Both the position numbers and the translations under genes were made by a program. Below are positions 53,033 to 61,839 of a stretch of DNA of 64,000 nt, piece by piece. Source of the DNA: Nocardioides allogilvus (GTDB lineage: Bacteria; Actinomycetota; Actinomycetes; Propionibacteriales; Nocardioidaceae); contig NZ_PZYX01000003.1 of the NCBI RefSeq assembly GCF_003047285.1, positions 1 to 64,000 on the forward strand, read 5' to 3'. Below the pieces are notes generated by a model. The model searched no databases. It worked only from the letters and a program-made list of their open reading frames with translations, and was not told where the DNA came from. Position 1 is the first letter of the stretch; every line of letters starts with the position of its first letter.

Positions 53033-56000
53033 AGCCCCTCGACCCGGCGCTGCGCTCGCACCTCACCCCGGCGCATGGGCCCCTGGTCCTCGCGACGACG
53101 GCCGCCGTCCTCGGTGGGGTGCTGCTGATCGGGCAGGCCTTCGCCGTCGCCGCGCTGGTCGTGGCAGTCGCCCGGGGCGAGTCCGTCGCGGGCGCTGCGC
53201 TCGCGACGGTCGTGGTGTTCACGGCCCGGGCCGCGACCGGCCTCGTCGTGGACCTCGCGACCGCCCGCGCGGCGGGCCAGGTCTCGACCGCGCTGCGTGG
53301 CCGGGTGCTGCGCGCGAGCCTCGGCGACCCGCGCCGGACCGGCGAGCTGGCGGTGCTGCTCACCCGCGGGCTGGCCGCGACGGAGCCGTGGTTCACGCGC
53401 TACCTGCCGGCGCTGGTGGTGGCGGGCGCCGTACCCCTCCTCACCGTCGCGACCGTCGCCTGGCTCGACCCGTTGAGCGGGTTGATCGTGGTGCTGACGG
53501 TGCCGCTGGTGCCGGTGTTCGCGGCCTTGGTCGGTATGGCGACGCGCGACCGTGCGCAGCAGCAGTGGCGGCTGCTGCAGTCGCTCTCGGGACACTTCGT
53601 CGACGTCGTCCGCGGACTGCCGACGCTGGTCGCGCACCGCCGCGCGAGCGCGCAGGTCGACACGATCCGCTCGGTCACGCACCGGCACCGGATCGCCAGC
53701 CTGGCCACGCTCCGGCTGGCCTTCGCCTCGTCGGTGGTGCTGGAGCTGCTAGCCACGCTCTCGGTCGCGCTCGTCGCGGTCTGCGTGGGGCTGCGGCTCG
53801 CGGCCGGCTCGATCGACTTCCCGACCGCGCTGGTGGTGCTGCTGCTCGCGCCCGAGGCCTACTGGCCGCTGCGCCGCGTGGGGGCGGAGTTCCACGCCGC
53901 GGCCGAGGGGGCGGCTGCGTTCGCGTCGGCGGACCTCGCGCTCTCCCCATCTACTCCGTCAGGTGCTGGCCACGCCGCGCACGAGGTCGGCGTCGTGCTC
54001 GACGACGTCACCCTCGGCTGGGGCGGCGCGCCCGTCGTCGCCGGCCTGAGCGCGCGGTGGGGCATCGGCCTCACCGCCGTCGTCGGGCCGTCGGGGTGTG
54101 GCAAGTCGACGCTGCTGGCCGCCGTCGCCGGCGAGCTGACGCCGTCCGCGGGCGCGATCCGGGTGGCCGGGCACGGCGACCCGGCGCAGTGGCGGGCGTC
54201 GGTGGCGTGGCTGCCGCAGCGGCCGTGGCTGACGGCCGGCACGATCGCCTCGAACCTGCGGCACGGCGATCCGGCCGCGTCCGACGCCCGTCTGTGGCGG
54301 GCGCTCGAGCGCGTCGACCTCGCCCACGTCGTCCTCACCCTGCCCGACGGTCTGGAGGCCGAGCTCGGCGAGGACGGAGCCGGGCTCTCGGCCGGCGAGC
54401 GTGCGCGGCTGGCCCTGGCCCGGGTGCTGGTCAGCGACCGGCCGGTGGTGCTGCTCGACGAGCCCACCGCCCACCTCGACGCCAGCACCGAGGCCGTGCT
54501 CGTGCGGGTGATCGGCGAGCTCGCGCAGTCGCGGACCGTCGTCGTGGTCGCGCACCGACCGGCGCTGGTCGACCTCGCGGACCAAGTGATTCGCCTTGAA
54601 TCAATGGCCGCTCCGCCAGCCACCTCCCGACCCGCCGTCACGGCCCTGCCGCCCCTGCCGGACTGGGCCCCGTCGCGCCGGGCGGACCTCGCCGCCGTCG
54701 CGCTCGGCGCCCTCTCGTCGGCATCGGGGGTCGCGCTCACCGCGACCGCCGGCTGGCTGATCACCCGTGCCTCGACCCAGCCGCCCGTGCTGACGCTGAT
54801 GGTCGCGATCGTCGGTGTCCGCGCCTTCGGCCTGGCCCGACCCGTCCTGCGCTACGCCGAGCGGCTGCTCTCGCACGAGCAGGCCCTCGGTCGCCTCGCC
54901 GAGCGCCGGGCCGCGGTCTACGCCGCCCTCGTGCCGCTGGTCCCCGCCCGGCTCGGCACCGCCACCCGCCGTCGCGGCGACCTGCTCACCTCGCTGGTCG
55001 ACGACGTGGATGCCCTCGTAGACGAGCGGGTCAGGGTCCGGGTGCCGCTGTGTACGGCGGCGCTGGTCGCTGCCGGAGCCCTGCTGTTCGCCGGCGCCCT
55101 CGTCCCCGTCGCCGCGCTCGTCGTCGCGCTGCCGGTGGTGGCCACGCTCGCCGTCGGGCTCCTCGTCGGCCGCCGGGCCGCCGTGGTCGAGAGGTCGTAC
55201 GTCGCCGCGCGAGCCCACCTCGGCGAGCTGGTCGAGTCCACGCTGACCGATGCGCGCCAGCTCGTCGCCTGGCAGCGGGACACGGCGGCGGTCGACACCG
55301 TCGTGCGCGCCAGCTCCGCGCTGGCCGCCCTCGCTCGCCGGGCCGCCGTCGCCCCGGCGCTGGCGCGGGGTCTGCTGCTCGTGACCACGGGCGTCGCGGT
55401 GGCGCTGATGCCGCTCGTGACGGGACCGCTGGCACCGGCCACGGCCGCCCTGCTGGTGCTGCTCCCGCTCGCGCTGCACGAAGTGCTCGCGCCGGTCGTC
55501 GACGCCGCCGTGGCCCGGGCCCGCTGTGTCGCGGCCACCGCGCGTGTGGACGCGCTGATCGGGCAGGCTCCCGCCGTCGCCGATCCCGTGTCACCGGTCG
55601 GGTGGCCTGCGGCGTACCCCACCGTCGAGGCGCGCGACGTCGGCGCCGGGTTTCGAGACGAGACTTCGTCCCTCCTCAACCACCGAGGGGCCTCCTTCAC
55701 GCTGGCTCCGGGCGAACGGATCGGCCTCGTCGGGCCGTCGGGCTCGGGGAAGTCGACGATCGCGGCGCAGCTGATCCGGTTCCTGGACCCCACGGGCGAG
55801 GTGTCGTTCGACGGGGTGCCTGCGCGTGACCTCGCGCTGCACGACGTGCGGGCGCACGTCGCGCTGGTCGACGACGACCCCTACCTCTTCGCGACCTCCG
55901 TCGTCGAGAACGTGCGCCTGGCCCGGCCGGCTGCCACCGACGACGAGGTCGCCGCCGCGCTGCGCGTCGCCGGGCTCGGCGCCTGGGTCGAGGCCGTCGG

Positions 56001-56319
56001 GCTGCACACCCTGATCGGGGCCGGCCACCGCGACGTCTCCGGCGGCGAGCGCGCCCGCCTCGGGCTGGCCCGGGCCGTCCTGGGGCGCCAGCCGGTCGTC
56101 GTGCTCGACGAACCCACCGCCCACCTCGACACCGCCACCGCCACCGCCGTCACCCGCGACGTGCTCGCCGCGCTGGCGGGGCGGAGCATCGTGTGGATCA
56201 CGCACCAGGACGTGGGGCTGGCCTCGATGGACCGGGTCGTGGCTCTGGAGCCGATCCCTCAGCCTGCCTGCCCGCAGGCAGGCTGGAGCAAGGTCGTCCG
56301 CACGCCCCGGGCGGGATGA
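53029..56319 (+). CDS. cydDC: Fused CydDC thiol-reductant ABC exporter
   Basis: 1096 residues from GTG 53029. Two full ABC half-transporters in one chain: CydD part (membrane helices to about 290; Walker A AVVGPSGCGKSTLLAAV, about 353; signature GLSAGERARLALARV) and CydC part (membrane helices about 560-790; Walker A GLVGPSGSGKSTIAAQL, about 902; signature VSGGERARLGLARA; Walker B VVVLDEPTAHLD twice). Exports cysteine/glutathione-type reductants needed for bd oxidase assembly; mycothiol or cysteine is likely here. GFRDETSSLLNHRG (about 877-890) is encoded by a dispersed repeat; the last 20 codons include a perfect hairpin. Confidence 0.94.
55649..55688. repeat. Dispersed repeat, copy E, in frame inside cydDC
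   Basis: GGTTTCGAGACGAGACTTCG then TCCCTCCTCAACCACCGAGG. A diverged copy; the cydDC frame reads G-F-R-D-E-T-S-S-L-L-N-H-R-G through it. It lies between the start of the second ABC domain and its Walker A, in a surface loop of the usual ABC fold. Confidence 0.75.
56260..56285 (+). terminator. Perfect 11-bp hairpin in the 3' end of cydDC
   Basis: CAGCCTGCCTG (56260-56270) and CAGGCAGGCTG (56275-56285) with a CCCG loop, located in the last 20 codons (P-Q-P-A-C-P-Q-A-G-W). It is inside the coding sequence but at the right place for a terminator before the convergent UspA gene. Confidence 0.6.
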
Positions 56320-56323
56320 CCGG

Positions 56324-56788
56324 TCAGTCGCGCCCGACCGGCAGCACCACGACCGGGCACGGCGCGTGCCGCATGACCTGGTCCGCGGTGGAGCCGAACA
56401 GCAGGCCCCGGAACCCGCCCGCTCCGCGCGCGCCGACGACCACGATCTCGACGTCCGCGGCGGCCTCGAGCAGCTTGGCCGAGGACTGCCCGCGGACGAC
56501 GTGCAGCTCGAGCGTGCAGTCGGACGGCAGGTTCAGTGCCTCGACGTCGCGGGTCAGCTGCTGGAGCACGGCCGCCTCGAAGTCCTCCGGCGGCGGGACG
56601 TAGCCCGGCTCCATCGTCGCCGGCCGCGGCGCGTTGGTCAGGCTCCAGGCGCGGAGCACGTGCAGTGGGACACCCAGTCGGGCTGCGTGCCCGGCTCCCC
56701 ATGTCACGGCCTCGCTCGAGGCCGGGGAGCCGTCGTGACCAACGAGGATGCCGCCACTGATGGACGTCGGAGTGCGTTCGGCCGTCAT
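56324..56788 (-). CDS. Universal stress protein (UspA family)
   Basis: 154 residues. ISGGILVGHDGSPASSEAVTWG begins the UspA fold; VVVGARGAGGFRGLLFGSTA then DQVMRHAPCPVVVLPVG is the ATP-binding G-x2-G-x9-G-S/T motif (about residues 118-140). A cytoplasmic stress or redox-associated protein that binds ATP. TAGGCT about 9 bases ahead of ATG 56788 suggests a leaderless transcript. Convergent with cydDC with 4 bases between; a functional link to low-oxygen respiration (as with Usp genes of dormancy regulons) is possible. Confidence 0.93.
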   Translation of the reverse strand: MTAERTPTSISGGILVGHDGSPASSEAVTWGAGHAARLGVPLHVLRAWSLTNAPRPATMEPGYVPPPEDFEAAVLQQLTRDVEALNLPSDCTLELHVVRGQSSAKLLEAAADVEIVVVGARGAGGFRGLLFGSTADQVMRHAPCPVVVLPVGRD

Positions 56789-56797
56789 GACGAGAGC

Positions 56798-57577
56798 CTA
56801 GCCCTCCGCGGCGACGAAGGACCCGGCCTCGAGCACCGGCACCACGCGGCTGACGTCGAGCTGGGCGGCGACCTCGACGTCGTCGGCGTAGCCGGCCGCA
56901 GCCAGCTCGACCCCGCTGGCACAGGCCGCCAGCTCCGCGGCGAGATCGGGTCGTACGGCGCGGAACGACTGCTCGGCGACCCGCGCCTCGGGCCCCAGCC
57001 CGGTGACCCCGAGGTCGACGAGGCCGGCGATCACCGCGCCCGCTCCCCACAGGTCCTCGATCGCCGGGCGCAGCGTGTCGTCGCGCCAGCGCTCCCCCGC
57101 CGGGACCACCGCGCACGTCGCGCCGGCGAGCACCATCGGGGCGAGGTGGGCAGCGACGGCGCCGGCGTTGCGCAGGGACGCGGCGAGCACCGTCGACCCC
57201 GTCTCGGCCAGGGCGAAGGAGATCGTCGAGCCGTTGGGCGAGGGCAGCACGATCCGCTCCACGCCGGTCAGGTCGACCGTCGCCATCGCGGCCGGCGACA
57301 GGCTGATCCCGCGTGGCTCACCCGCCGCGAGCGCCTGCGCCTCGAGGCGACCGACGGCCAGGACGGCGTCGCGCGCATCGGCGTACTCCCGCGCGCGTTC
57401 GTCCTTCCAGACGAAGGGCAGGACGGTGATGCCGCGCTCGACAGCGATGCTCAGCGTGGTGGTGAACGAGAGCACGTCGATGACCACAGCGATGTCGGCC
57501 GTCACCGACGCAGCACCCGTCGGACCCCACTCCATCCGGACGCGGTGGGCGGACTGGTCGTGGCCGGGCTTGAGCAT
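56798..57577 (-). CDS. ComB-like 2-phosphosulfolactate phosphatase family protein
   Basis: 259 residues from ATG 57577; ATG 57589 is also in frame. The ComB fold markers are TADIAVVIDVLSFTTTLSIA, VERIVLPSPNGSTISFALAE and GERWRDDTLRPAIEDLWGAG. In methanogens the enzyme makes (R)-3-sulfolactate for coenzyme M; in actinobacteria the paralogue's role is not known, as coenzyme M is not made by the usual route. UspA lies 10 bases downstream on the same strand, so the two are co-transcribed. The 5' side abuts the right edge of the DUF559 hairpin module. Confidence 0.82.
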   Translation of the reverse strand: MLKPGHDQSAHRVRMEWGPTGAASVTADIAVVIDVLSFTTTLSIAVERGITVLPFVWKDERAREYADARDAVLAVGRLEAQALAAGEPRGISLSPAAMATVDLTGVERIVLPSPNGSTISFALAETGSTVLAASLRNAGAVAAHLAPMVLAGATCAVVPAGERWRDDTLRPAIEDLWGAGAVIAGLVDLGVTGLGPEARVAEQSFRAVRPDLAAELAACASGVELAAAGYADDVEVAAQLDVSRVVPVLEAGSFVAAEG

Positions 57578-57604
57578 CCGGCCATCCAACCAGCCCGCTT
57601 TGCG

Positions 57605-57664
57605 GAGCTACCGAACAGTCAGGGGGTCCTCAGCGCTGGGAACCCCGCGACTGTTCGGTAGCTC
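57605..57664. repeat. Hairpin element flanking DUF559 gene 2, stop-codon side
   Basis: GAGCTACCGAACAGTC (57605-57620) and GACTGTTCGGTAGCTC (57649-57664) pair perfectly over 16 bases; inside are GGGGT/ACCCC arms and a CAGCGCTG dyad. A direct copy, 58749-58806, lies upstream of the DUF559 start. The TGA stop of that gene (57665-57663) is the edge of this element. Confidence 0.9.
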
Positions 57665-58682
57665 AGGCACAGACCTCCTCGTGCCACAGTGCCTCTGCCT
57701 CGCGCTCCTGGAGCAGGGGCTCGTTGTCGTCGTCCCTGTGCCTCAGCCGCCACGCCCGCGCATGCGCGGGAAGGAAGAGGGAGCGAGCGCGTACGGCGAC
57801 CAGTCGCCGCAGCAGGGTCGACGGGTCTCGCAGCTGGCTGCCCGTCACCCGCGCCGTCTCCAGGCCGACCTGGCGCAGGGCCTCCTCCTTGGTGATGTCC
57901 CACGCCTGGCGATCCGCGTTGCGGTGCTCAGCACCGTCCACCTCGATCGGGGTCCCGGACTCCTCGTCGATGAGATCGACCTCGCCGATACGCACACCGT
58001 CGAGCGTCTCGACGACGCGGTTGACCAGCAGTCGGCCGTAACCGGCGTGCTCCTCGGCCAGCGTGCGCACGCGCACCTCCAGCGGAGATCGCGCGCCACC
58101 GCGCGCACGCGGGAGCGCCCAGGCGATCACGTCGAACCTGCGCGCCGAGCGGTGGCCCTCGACGTACGCCGCAAAGCGCCGCAGGGAGGTGATGCGCCCA
58201 GCGAGCGCGGACTCGAGCACGACCAGGGCCTCGTCGCGGTCATGGCGACGCATCTCGTCGAACACTGCTCGTTCGGGGCGGACGACGCGCACGCCGTAGC
58301 GTCGCCAGACCTCCCACTCGGGGAGCCGCTCGAACGACACGACGATCCCGGACGTCTTGCGGACACCGCCCCGCGGGCCGACGGCGAGGGCGACCGGGAG
58401 CTGGGTTCGACCGTCGCGATCCAGCCCGTCGAGCCAGGCCGCGCCGTGGAGCAGGCACGCAGCCCAGCCCGTGACTGCCCCGCCGGGTGGCAGCCGAGCC
58501 GCCTCCTCGACGATGCGCTGCTGCGCCACGCCGTTGTCGACCGCGGCAGGGACGTAGAGCCCCGACCCCGTCCGCCGATGTCCACGGCCGCGAGCACGAT
58601 CGGGCGTGAGCTCGTCGCCCACGCGCACGGGGTGCACGACAGGGGCGTACGGCGCCACGGGATCCCACTTGTGCCTGGCCAT
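57663..58682 (-). CDS. DUF559 (Vsr-like) nuclease-domain protein, locus 2
   Basis: 339 residues. The C-terminal nuclease-type domain (about 200-300): SPLEVRVRTLAEEHAGYGRL (Glu), RIGEVDLIDEESGTPIEVDG (Asp and E-x-D core), H in AEHRNA, then WDITKEEALRQVGLETARVTG. The N-terminal part has the winged-helix/AbiEi-like features seen in DUF559 proteins (RRTGSGLYVPAAVDNGVAQQ). It matches the order of the locus-1 protein but is not a close copy. Role unknown. It lies alone between two direct hairpin copies. Confidence 0.82.
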   Translation of the reverse strand: MARHKWDPVAPYAPVVHPVRVGDELTPDRARGRGHRRTGSGLYVPAAVDNGVAQQRIVEEAARLPPGGAVTGWAACLLHGAAWLDGLDRDGRTQLPVALAVGPRGGVRKTSGIVVSFERLPEWEVWRRYGVRVVRPERAVFDEMRRHDRDEALVVLESALAGRITSLRRFAAYVEGHRSARRFDVIAWALPRARGGARSPLEVRVRTLAEEHAGYGRLLVNRVVETLDGVRIGEVDLIDEESGTPIEVDGAEHRNADRQAWDITKEEALRQVGLETARVTGSQLRDPSTLLRRLVAVRARSLFLPAHARAWRLRHRDDDNEPLLQEREAEALWHEEVCA

Positions 58683-58734
58683 GCGGCAAGGCTGCCCCGA
58701 TTCGGCCGGACGTGCGTCGCGTCATCCACAGGCC
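58683..58734 (-). promoter_or_regulatory. Conserved leader of DUF559 genes (locus 2)
   Basis: On the minus strand GCCTGTGGATGAC (58733-58721) begins a leader ending at ATG 58682, followed by GCGACGCACGTCCGGCCG. The start is 40 bases from the motif edge. Matching leaders are at 13481 (DUF559 locus 1) and 34626 (TetR gene). Confidence 0.6.
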
Positions 58735-58748
58735 CGCGACCACTCCGC

Positions 58749-58806
58749 GCTACCGAACAGTCAGGGGGTCCTCAGCGCTGGGAACCCCGCGACTGTTCAG
58801 TAGCTC
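58749..58806. repeat. Hairpin element flanking DUF559 gene 2, start-codon side
   Basis: GCTACCGAACAGTC (58749-58762) and GACTGTTCAGTAGC (58791-58804), with one mismatch in the right arm (A for G). It is identical to the 57605 copy over the interior and in direct orientation. About 67 bases upstream of the DUF559 start. Confidence 0.9.
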
Positions 58807-58824
58807 GGGCGCACCGGCGCTGAG

Positions 58825-60768
58825 TCACCAGATCCGCACGCGCTCCGCGGGATCGAGCCACAGCAGGTCGTCGGCCGACGTCTCGAACACCTCGTGGAAC
58901 TCGTCGAGGTTGCGCACGATGTTGGCGCGGAACTCCGGCGGCGAGTGGGGGTCGATGGTGAGGAACTGGAGGTCCTGCTCCTTGCGGCGCTTGGTGCGCC
59001 AGCAGTAGGCCCAGTTCATGAACAGGGCCTGCCGGTCCTCGACCGACGCCTCGCCCCCGGCCGCGATCACGAACGCCTTGTGGCCGATGGTCAGGCCGCC
59101 GAGGTCGCCGATGTTCTCGCCGACGGTCAGCTCGCCGTTGACCTTCTCACCGGGCAGGTTGCGCGGCTCGAAGCCGTCGTACTGCGCGATCAGGGCCTTG
59201 GTCTTGACCTCGAAGGCGGCCTTGTCGTCGGAGGTCCACCAGTCGTTGAGGTTGCCGTCGCCGTCGTACTGCGCGCCCTGGTCGTCGAAGCCGTGGCCGA
59301 TCTCGTGGCCGATCACCGAGCCGATGCCGCCGTAGTTCTCGGCCGGCGACGCGTCGGGGCTGAAGAAGGGCTTCTGCAAGATGCCGGCCGGGAAGCAGAT
59401 CTCGTTGGTGCCGGGGTTGTAGTAGGCGTTGACCGTCTGCGGCAGCATGAACCACTCGTCGCGGTCGACCGGGGAACCGATCTTGGCGAGCTCGCGGTCG
59501 GTCTCGAACGCCGAGGCGGCGGCGATGTTGCCCATCAGGTCGCCCGGCTTCACGACAAGGTTGGAGTAGTCGCGGAACTTGTCGGGGTAGCCGATCTTCG
59601 GGCGGAAGGTGTCGAGCTTGTCGTAGGCCTTCTGCTTGGTCTCCTCGGTCATCCAGTCGAGGGCCTCGATCGAGGTGCGGTAGGCCTTGAGCAGGTTGTC
59701 GACCAGCTCGTCCATCATCGCCTTGGACTCCGGCGGAAAGTGCCGCGAGACGTATTCGCGACCCACGGCCTCGCCCAGCGCGCCCTCGACCAGCGAGACG
59801 CCGCGCTTCCAGCGCTCGCGCAGCTCGGGGGTGCCGTTGAGGGTGCGGCCGTAGAAGTCGAAGTTGGTCTCGACGAAGTCGTTGGGGAGGTACGCCGCCG
59901 CGGACCGCAGCACGTGCGTGAGCAGCCACGACTTCCAGTCCTCGATGTCCACCTCGTCGAGGACGGTGGACAGGTGGGCGAGGTAGGACGGCTGCCGCAC
60001 GCAGGTCTCGGCGATCGTCTGGTCGTTGCCGCCGAGGTTGGTGACGTAGACGTCCCAGTCGAAGCTGGGCGCGAGCGCCTTCAGCTCCTCGAGCGTCATC
60101 AGGTTGTAGGTCTTCTGGACGTCGCGGGTCTCCGCGCGCTCCCAGTGTCCGGCCGCCAGCTTGGTGTCGATCTCGAGCACCGTCTGCGCCGCACCGGCTG
60201 CGTCGGCGTGCTGCCCGAGCTCCAGCAGGCGGGTGAGGTAGGCGACGTACTTCTCGCGGATCTCGGCGAACTTGTCCTCGCGGTAGTAGCTCTCGTCCGG
60301 CAGGCCGAGGCCGCCCTGGGTGATGTGGAAGAGGTAGCGGTCGGACTGGCGGTCGTCGGTGTCGACGTAGGAGCCGAACAGCCCGGCGCCGCCGATCCGC
60401 TCGAACTCACCGAGGAAGGCGGCCAGGTCGCGGATGTCGCGCAGGCCCGCCACGGCGGTGACCAGCGGCTGGATCGGGCGGGTGCCGAGCTTGTCGATCT
60501 TCGCCTCGTCCATGAAGGAGGCGAAGAGGTCGCCGATCTTGCGGCCCTCCTCGTCCAGCTCCGCGGCGGGCGTCTCGGCGATCGAGGTGATGATGTCGCG
60601 GACCTGCGCCTCGGCGACGTCGGCCAGCTGCACGAACGGGCCCCAGCTCGACCGGTCGCTGGGGATCTCGGTCTCGTCGAGCCAGCGCCCGTTGACGTGG
60701 CCGAAGAGGTCGTCCTGCGGACGAATGTCGGGGTTCATGCCCGGGCGGGCGTCATCCAGGATGCTCAC
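58825..60768 (-). CDS. M13 family (neprilysin/PepO-like) metallopeptidase
   Basis: 647 residues from GTG 60768. Zinc site SVIGHEIGHGFDDQG (HExxH, about residue 487) and ENIGDLGGLTIG (third ligand Glu, about 552); NAYYNPGTNEICFPAGILQ (substrate-binding NAYY) precedes them. No signal peptide or membrane helix, so it is cytoplasmic, as are PepO-type oligopeptidases. The last residue is Trp (RVRIW), the conserved CxxW-like terminal Trp of the family. No operon partner; divergent start region to the quinone oxidoreductase gene is short. Confidence 0.95.
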   Translation of the reverse strand: MSILDDARPGMNPDIRPQDDLFGHVNGRWLDETEIPSDRSSWGPFVQLADVAEAQVRDIITSIAETPAAELDEEGRKIGDLFASFMDEAKIDKLGTRPIQPLVTAVAGLRDIRDLAAFLGEFERIGGAGLFGSYVDTDDRQSDRYLFHITQGGLGLPDESYYREDKFAEIREKYVAYLTRLLELGQHADAAGAAQTVLEIDTKLAAGHWERAETRDVQKTYNLMTLEELKALAPSFDWDVYVTNLGGNDQTIAETCVRQPSYLAHLSTVLDEVDIEDWKSWLLTHVLRSAAAYLPNDFVETNFDFYGRTLNGTPELRERWKRGVSLVEGALGEAVGREYVSRHFPPESKAMMDELVDNLLKAYRTSIEALDWMTEETKQKAYDKLDTFRPKIGYPDKFRDYSNLVVKPGDLMGNIAAASAFETDRELAKIGSPVDRDEWFMLPQTVNAYYNPGTNEICFPAGILQKPFFSPDASPAENYGGIGSVIGHEIGHGFDDQGAQYDGDGNLNDWWTSDDKAAFEVKTKALIAQYDGFEPRNLPGEKVNGELTVGENIGDLGGLTIGHKAFVIAAGGEASVEDRQALFMNWAYCWRTKRRKEQDLQFLTIDPHSPPEFRANIVRNLDEFHEVFETSADDLLWLDPAERVRIW

Positions 60769-60790
60769 GCACCGACCCTAACTGGCAGGG

Positions 60791-61783
60791 TCAACGCCGC
60801 CCGACGCGCACGACCGACTTGCCGAGCGTCTTCCGGTCGTCCATGTCGACCAACGCCTGGCCGAAGCCGTCCATGTCGTACGTCGCTCCGATCGGCGGCT
60901 TCACCACGCCGGTCTCGATCATGGGCAGAAGCTCGGCCCACTGCTGCTGCATGAAGTCCTGTCGCGTCATCGCGTAGGCGCCCCAGCCCACGCCCCGGAC
61001 GTCGATGTTGTTGAGCAGCAGCCGGTTGACCTTGACCTCGGGGATGCCCTGGCCGGCAGCGAAACCGACGACCAGCAGCCGCCCCTGCTCGGCCAGGCAG
61101 CGCAGCGAATCGGTGAACAGGTCGCCGCCGACGACGTCGAGGACGATGTCGACCCCGCGGCCGCCGGTGAGCTCCTTGACCTGGTCCCGGAACCCTGCCC
61201 GCTCGTCGGTCGAGCCTGTCGAAACCACGTCGTCCGCCCCGGCGTCCCGCGCGACCTGCGCCTTCTCGGGAGTGCTGACGACGGCGATGGTGCGGGCGCC
61301 GTACCCCTTGGCGACCTGGAGGGTCGCGGTGCCGACGCCACCGGCGGCACCGTGCACGAGCACCGTGTCGCCGTCGGCGATGCCGCCGCGGTGCTTGAGC
61401 GCGAACTGCGCGGTGAGGTAGTTCATCGGCAGCGCGGCGCCCTCGTCGAAGGACAGGGCGTCGGGCAGCGGGAAGGTCCAGATCTTGGGCGAGGCGACGA
61501 CCTCGGCGGCGTTGCCCCAGCCGGCCACGCCCGCGACGCGCTGACCGACCGTGAAGTCGCTGCTGCCCGGGTCGAGGACGACGCCGGCGAAGTCGACGCC
61601 GAGGTTGAACGGCGGCTCCGGCTTCATCTGGTACTCCCCGCGGCTCAGCAGCAGGTCGGGGAAGGAGACCCCCACGCTGTGGACCTCGACGAGCACGTCG
61701 TCGGGGCCGGGCGTCGGCTCGGGGACGTCGTTGACCTTGAGGTCGGTGGGTCCGGTCGTGGTCTCGACTTGTACGGCGCGCAT
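60791..61783 (-). CDS. Zinc-independent NADPH:quinone oxidoreductase (MDR family)
   Basis: 330 residues. GroES-like start MRAVQVETTTGPTDLKVNDV and VLVEVHSVGVSFPDLLLSRG, Rossmann motif DTVLVHGAAGGVGTATLQVA (about residue 142), and IDVRGVGWGAYA near the end. It lacks the zinc Cys cluster, as in QOR enzymes. Reduces quinones or enoyl-type substrates with NADPH; substrate unknown. VSTGSTDERAGF (about residues 186-197) is encoded by a shortened dispersed repeat. TAGCCT about 11 bases upstream suggests a leaderless message. Confidence 0.93.
   Translation of the reverse strand: MRAVQVETTTGPTDLKVNDVPEPTPGPDDVLVEVHSVGVSFPDLLLSRGEYQMKPEPPFNLGVDFAGVVLDPGSSDFTVGQRVAGVAGWGNAAEVVASPKIWTFPLPDALSFDEGAALPMNYLTAQFALKHRGGIADGDTVLVHGAAGGVGTATLQVAKGYGARTIAVVSTPEKAQVARDAGADDVVSTGSTDERAGFRDQVKELTGGRGVDIVLDVVGGDLFTDSLRCLAEQGRLLVVGFAAGQGIPEVKVNRLLLNNIDVRGVGWGAYAMTRQDFMQQQWAELLPMIETGVVKPPIGATYDMDGFGQALVDMDDRKTLGKSVVRVGRR
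61208..61227. repeat. Dispersed repeat, short copy F, in the quinone oxidoreductase gene
   Basis: GTCGAGCCTGTCGAAACC; the minus strand reads GGTTTCGACAGGCTCGAC. A half-length form of the dispersed repeat. The gene frame reads V-S-T-G-S-T-D through it, in a loop between two Rossmann strands. Confidence 0.6.
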
Positions 61784-61839
61784 GGGGCCGAGGCTAGCGG
61801 GCTTGACCTCGAGTCCACCTGAAGGAGGAGCCTCGCGGC

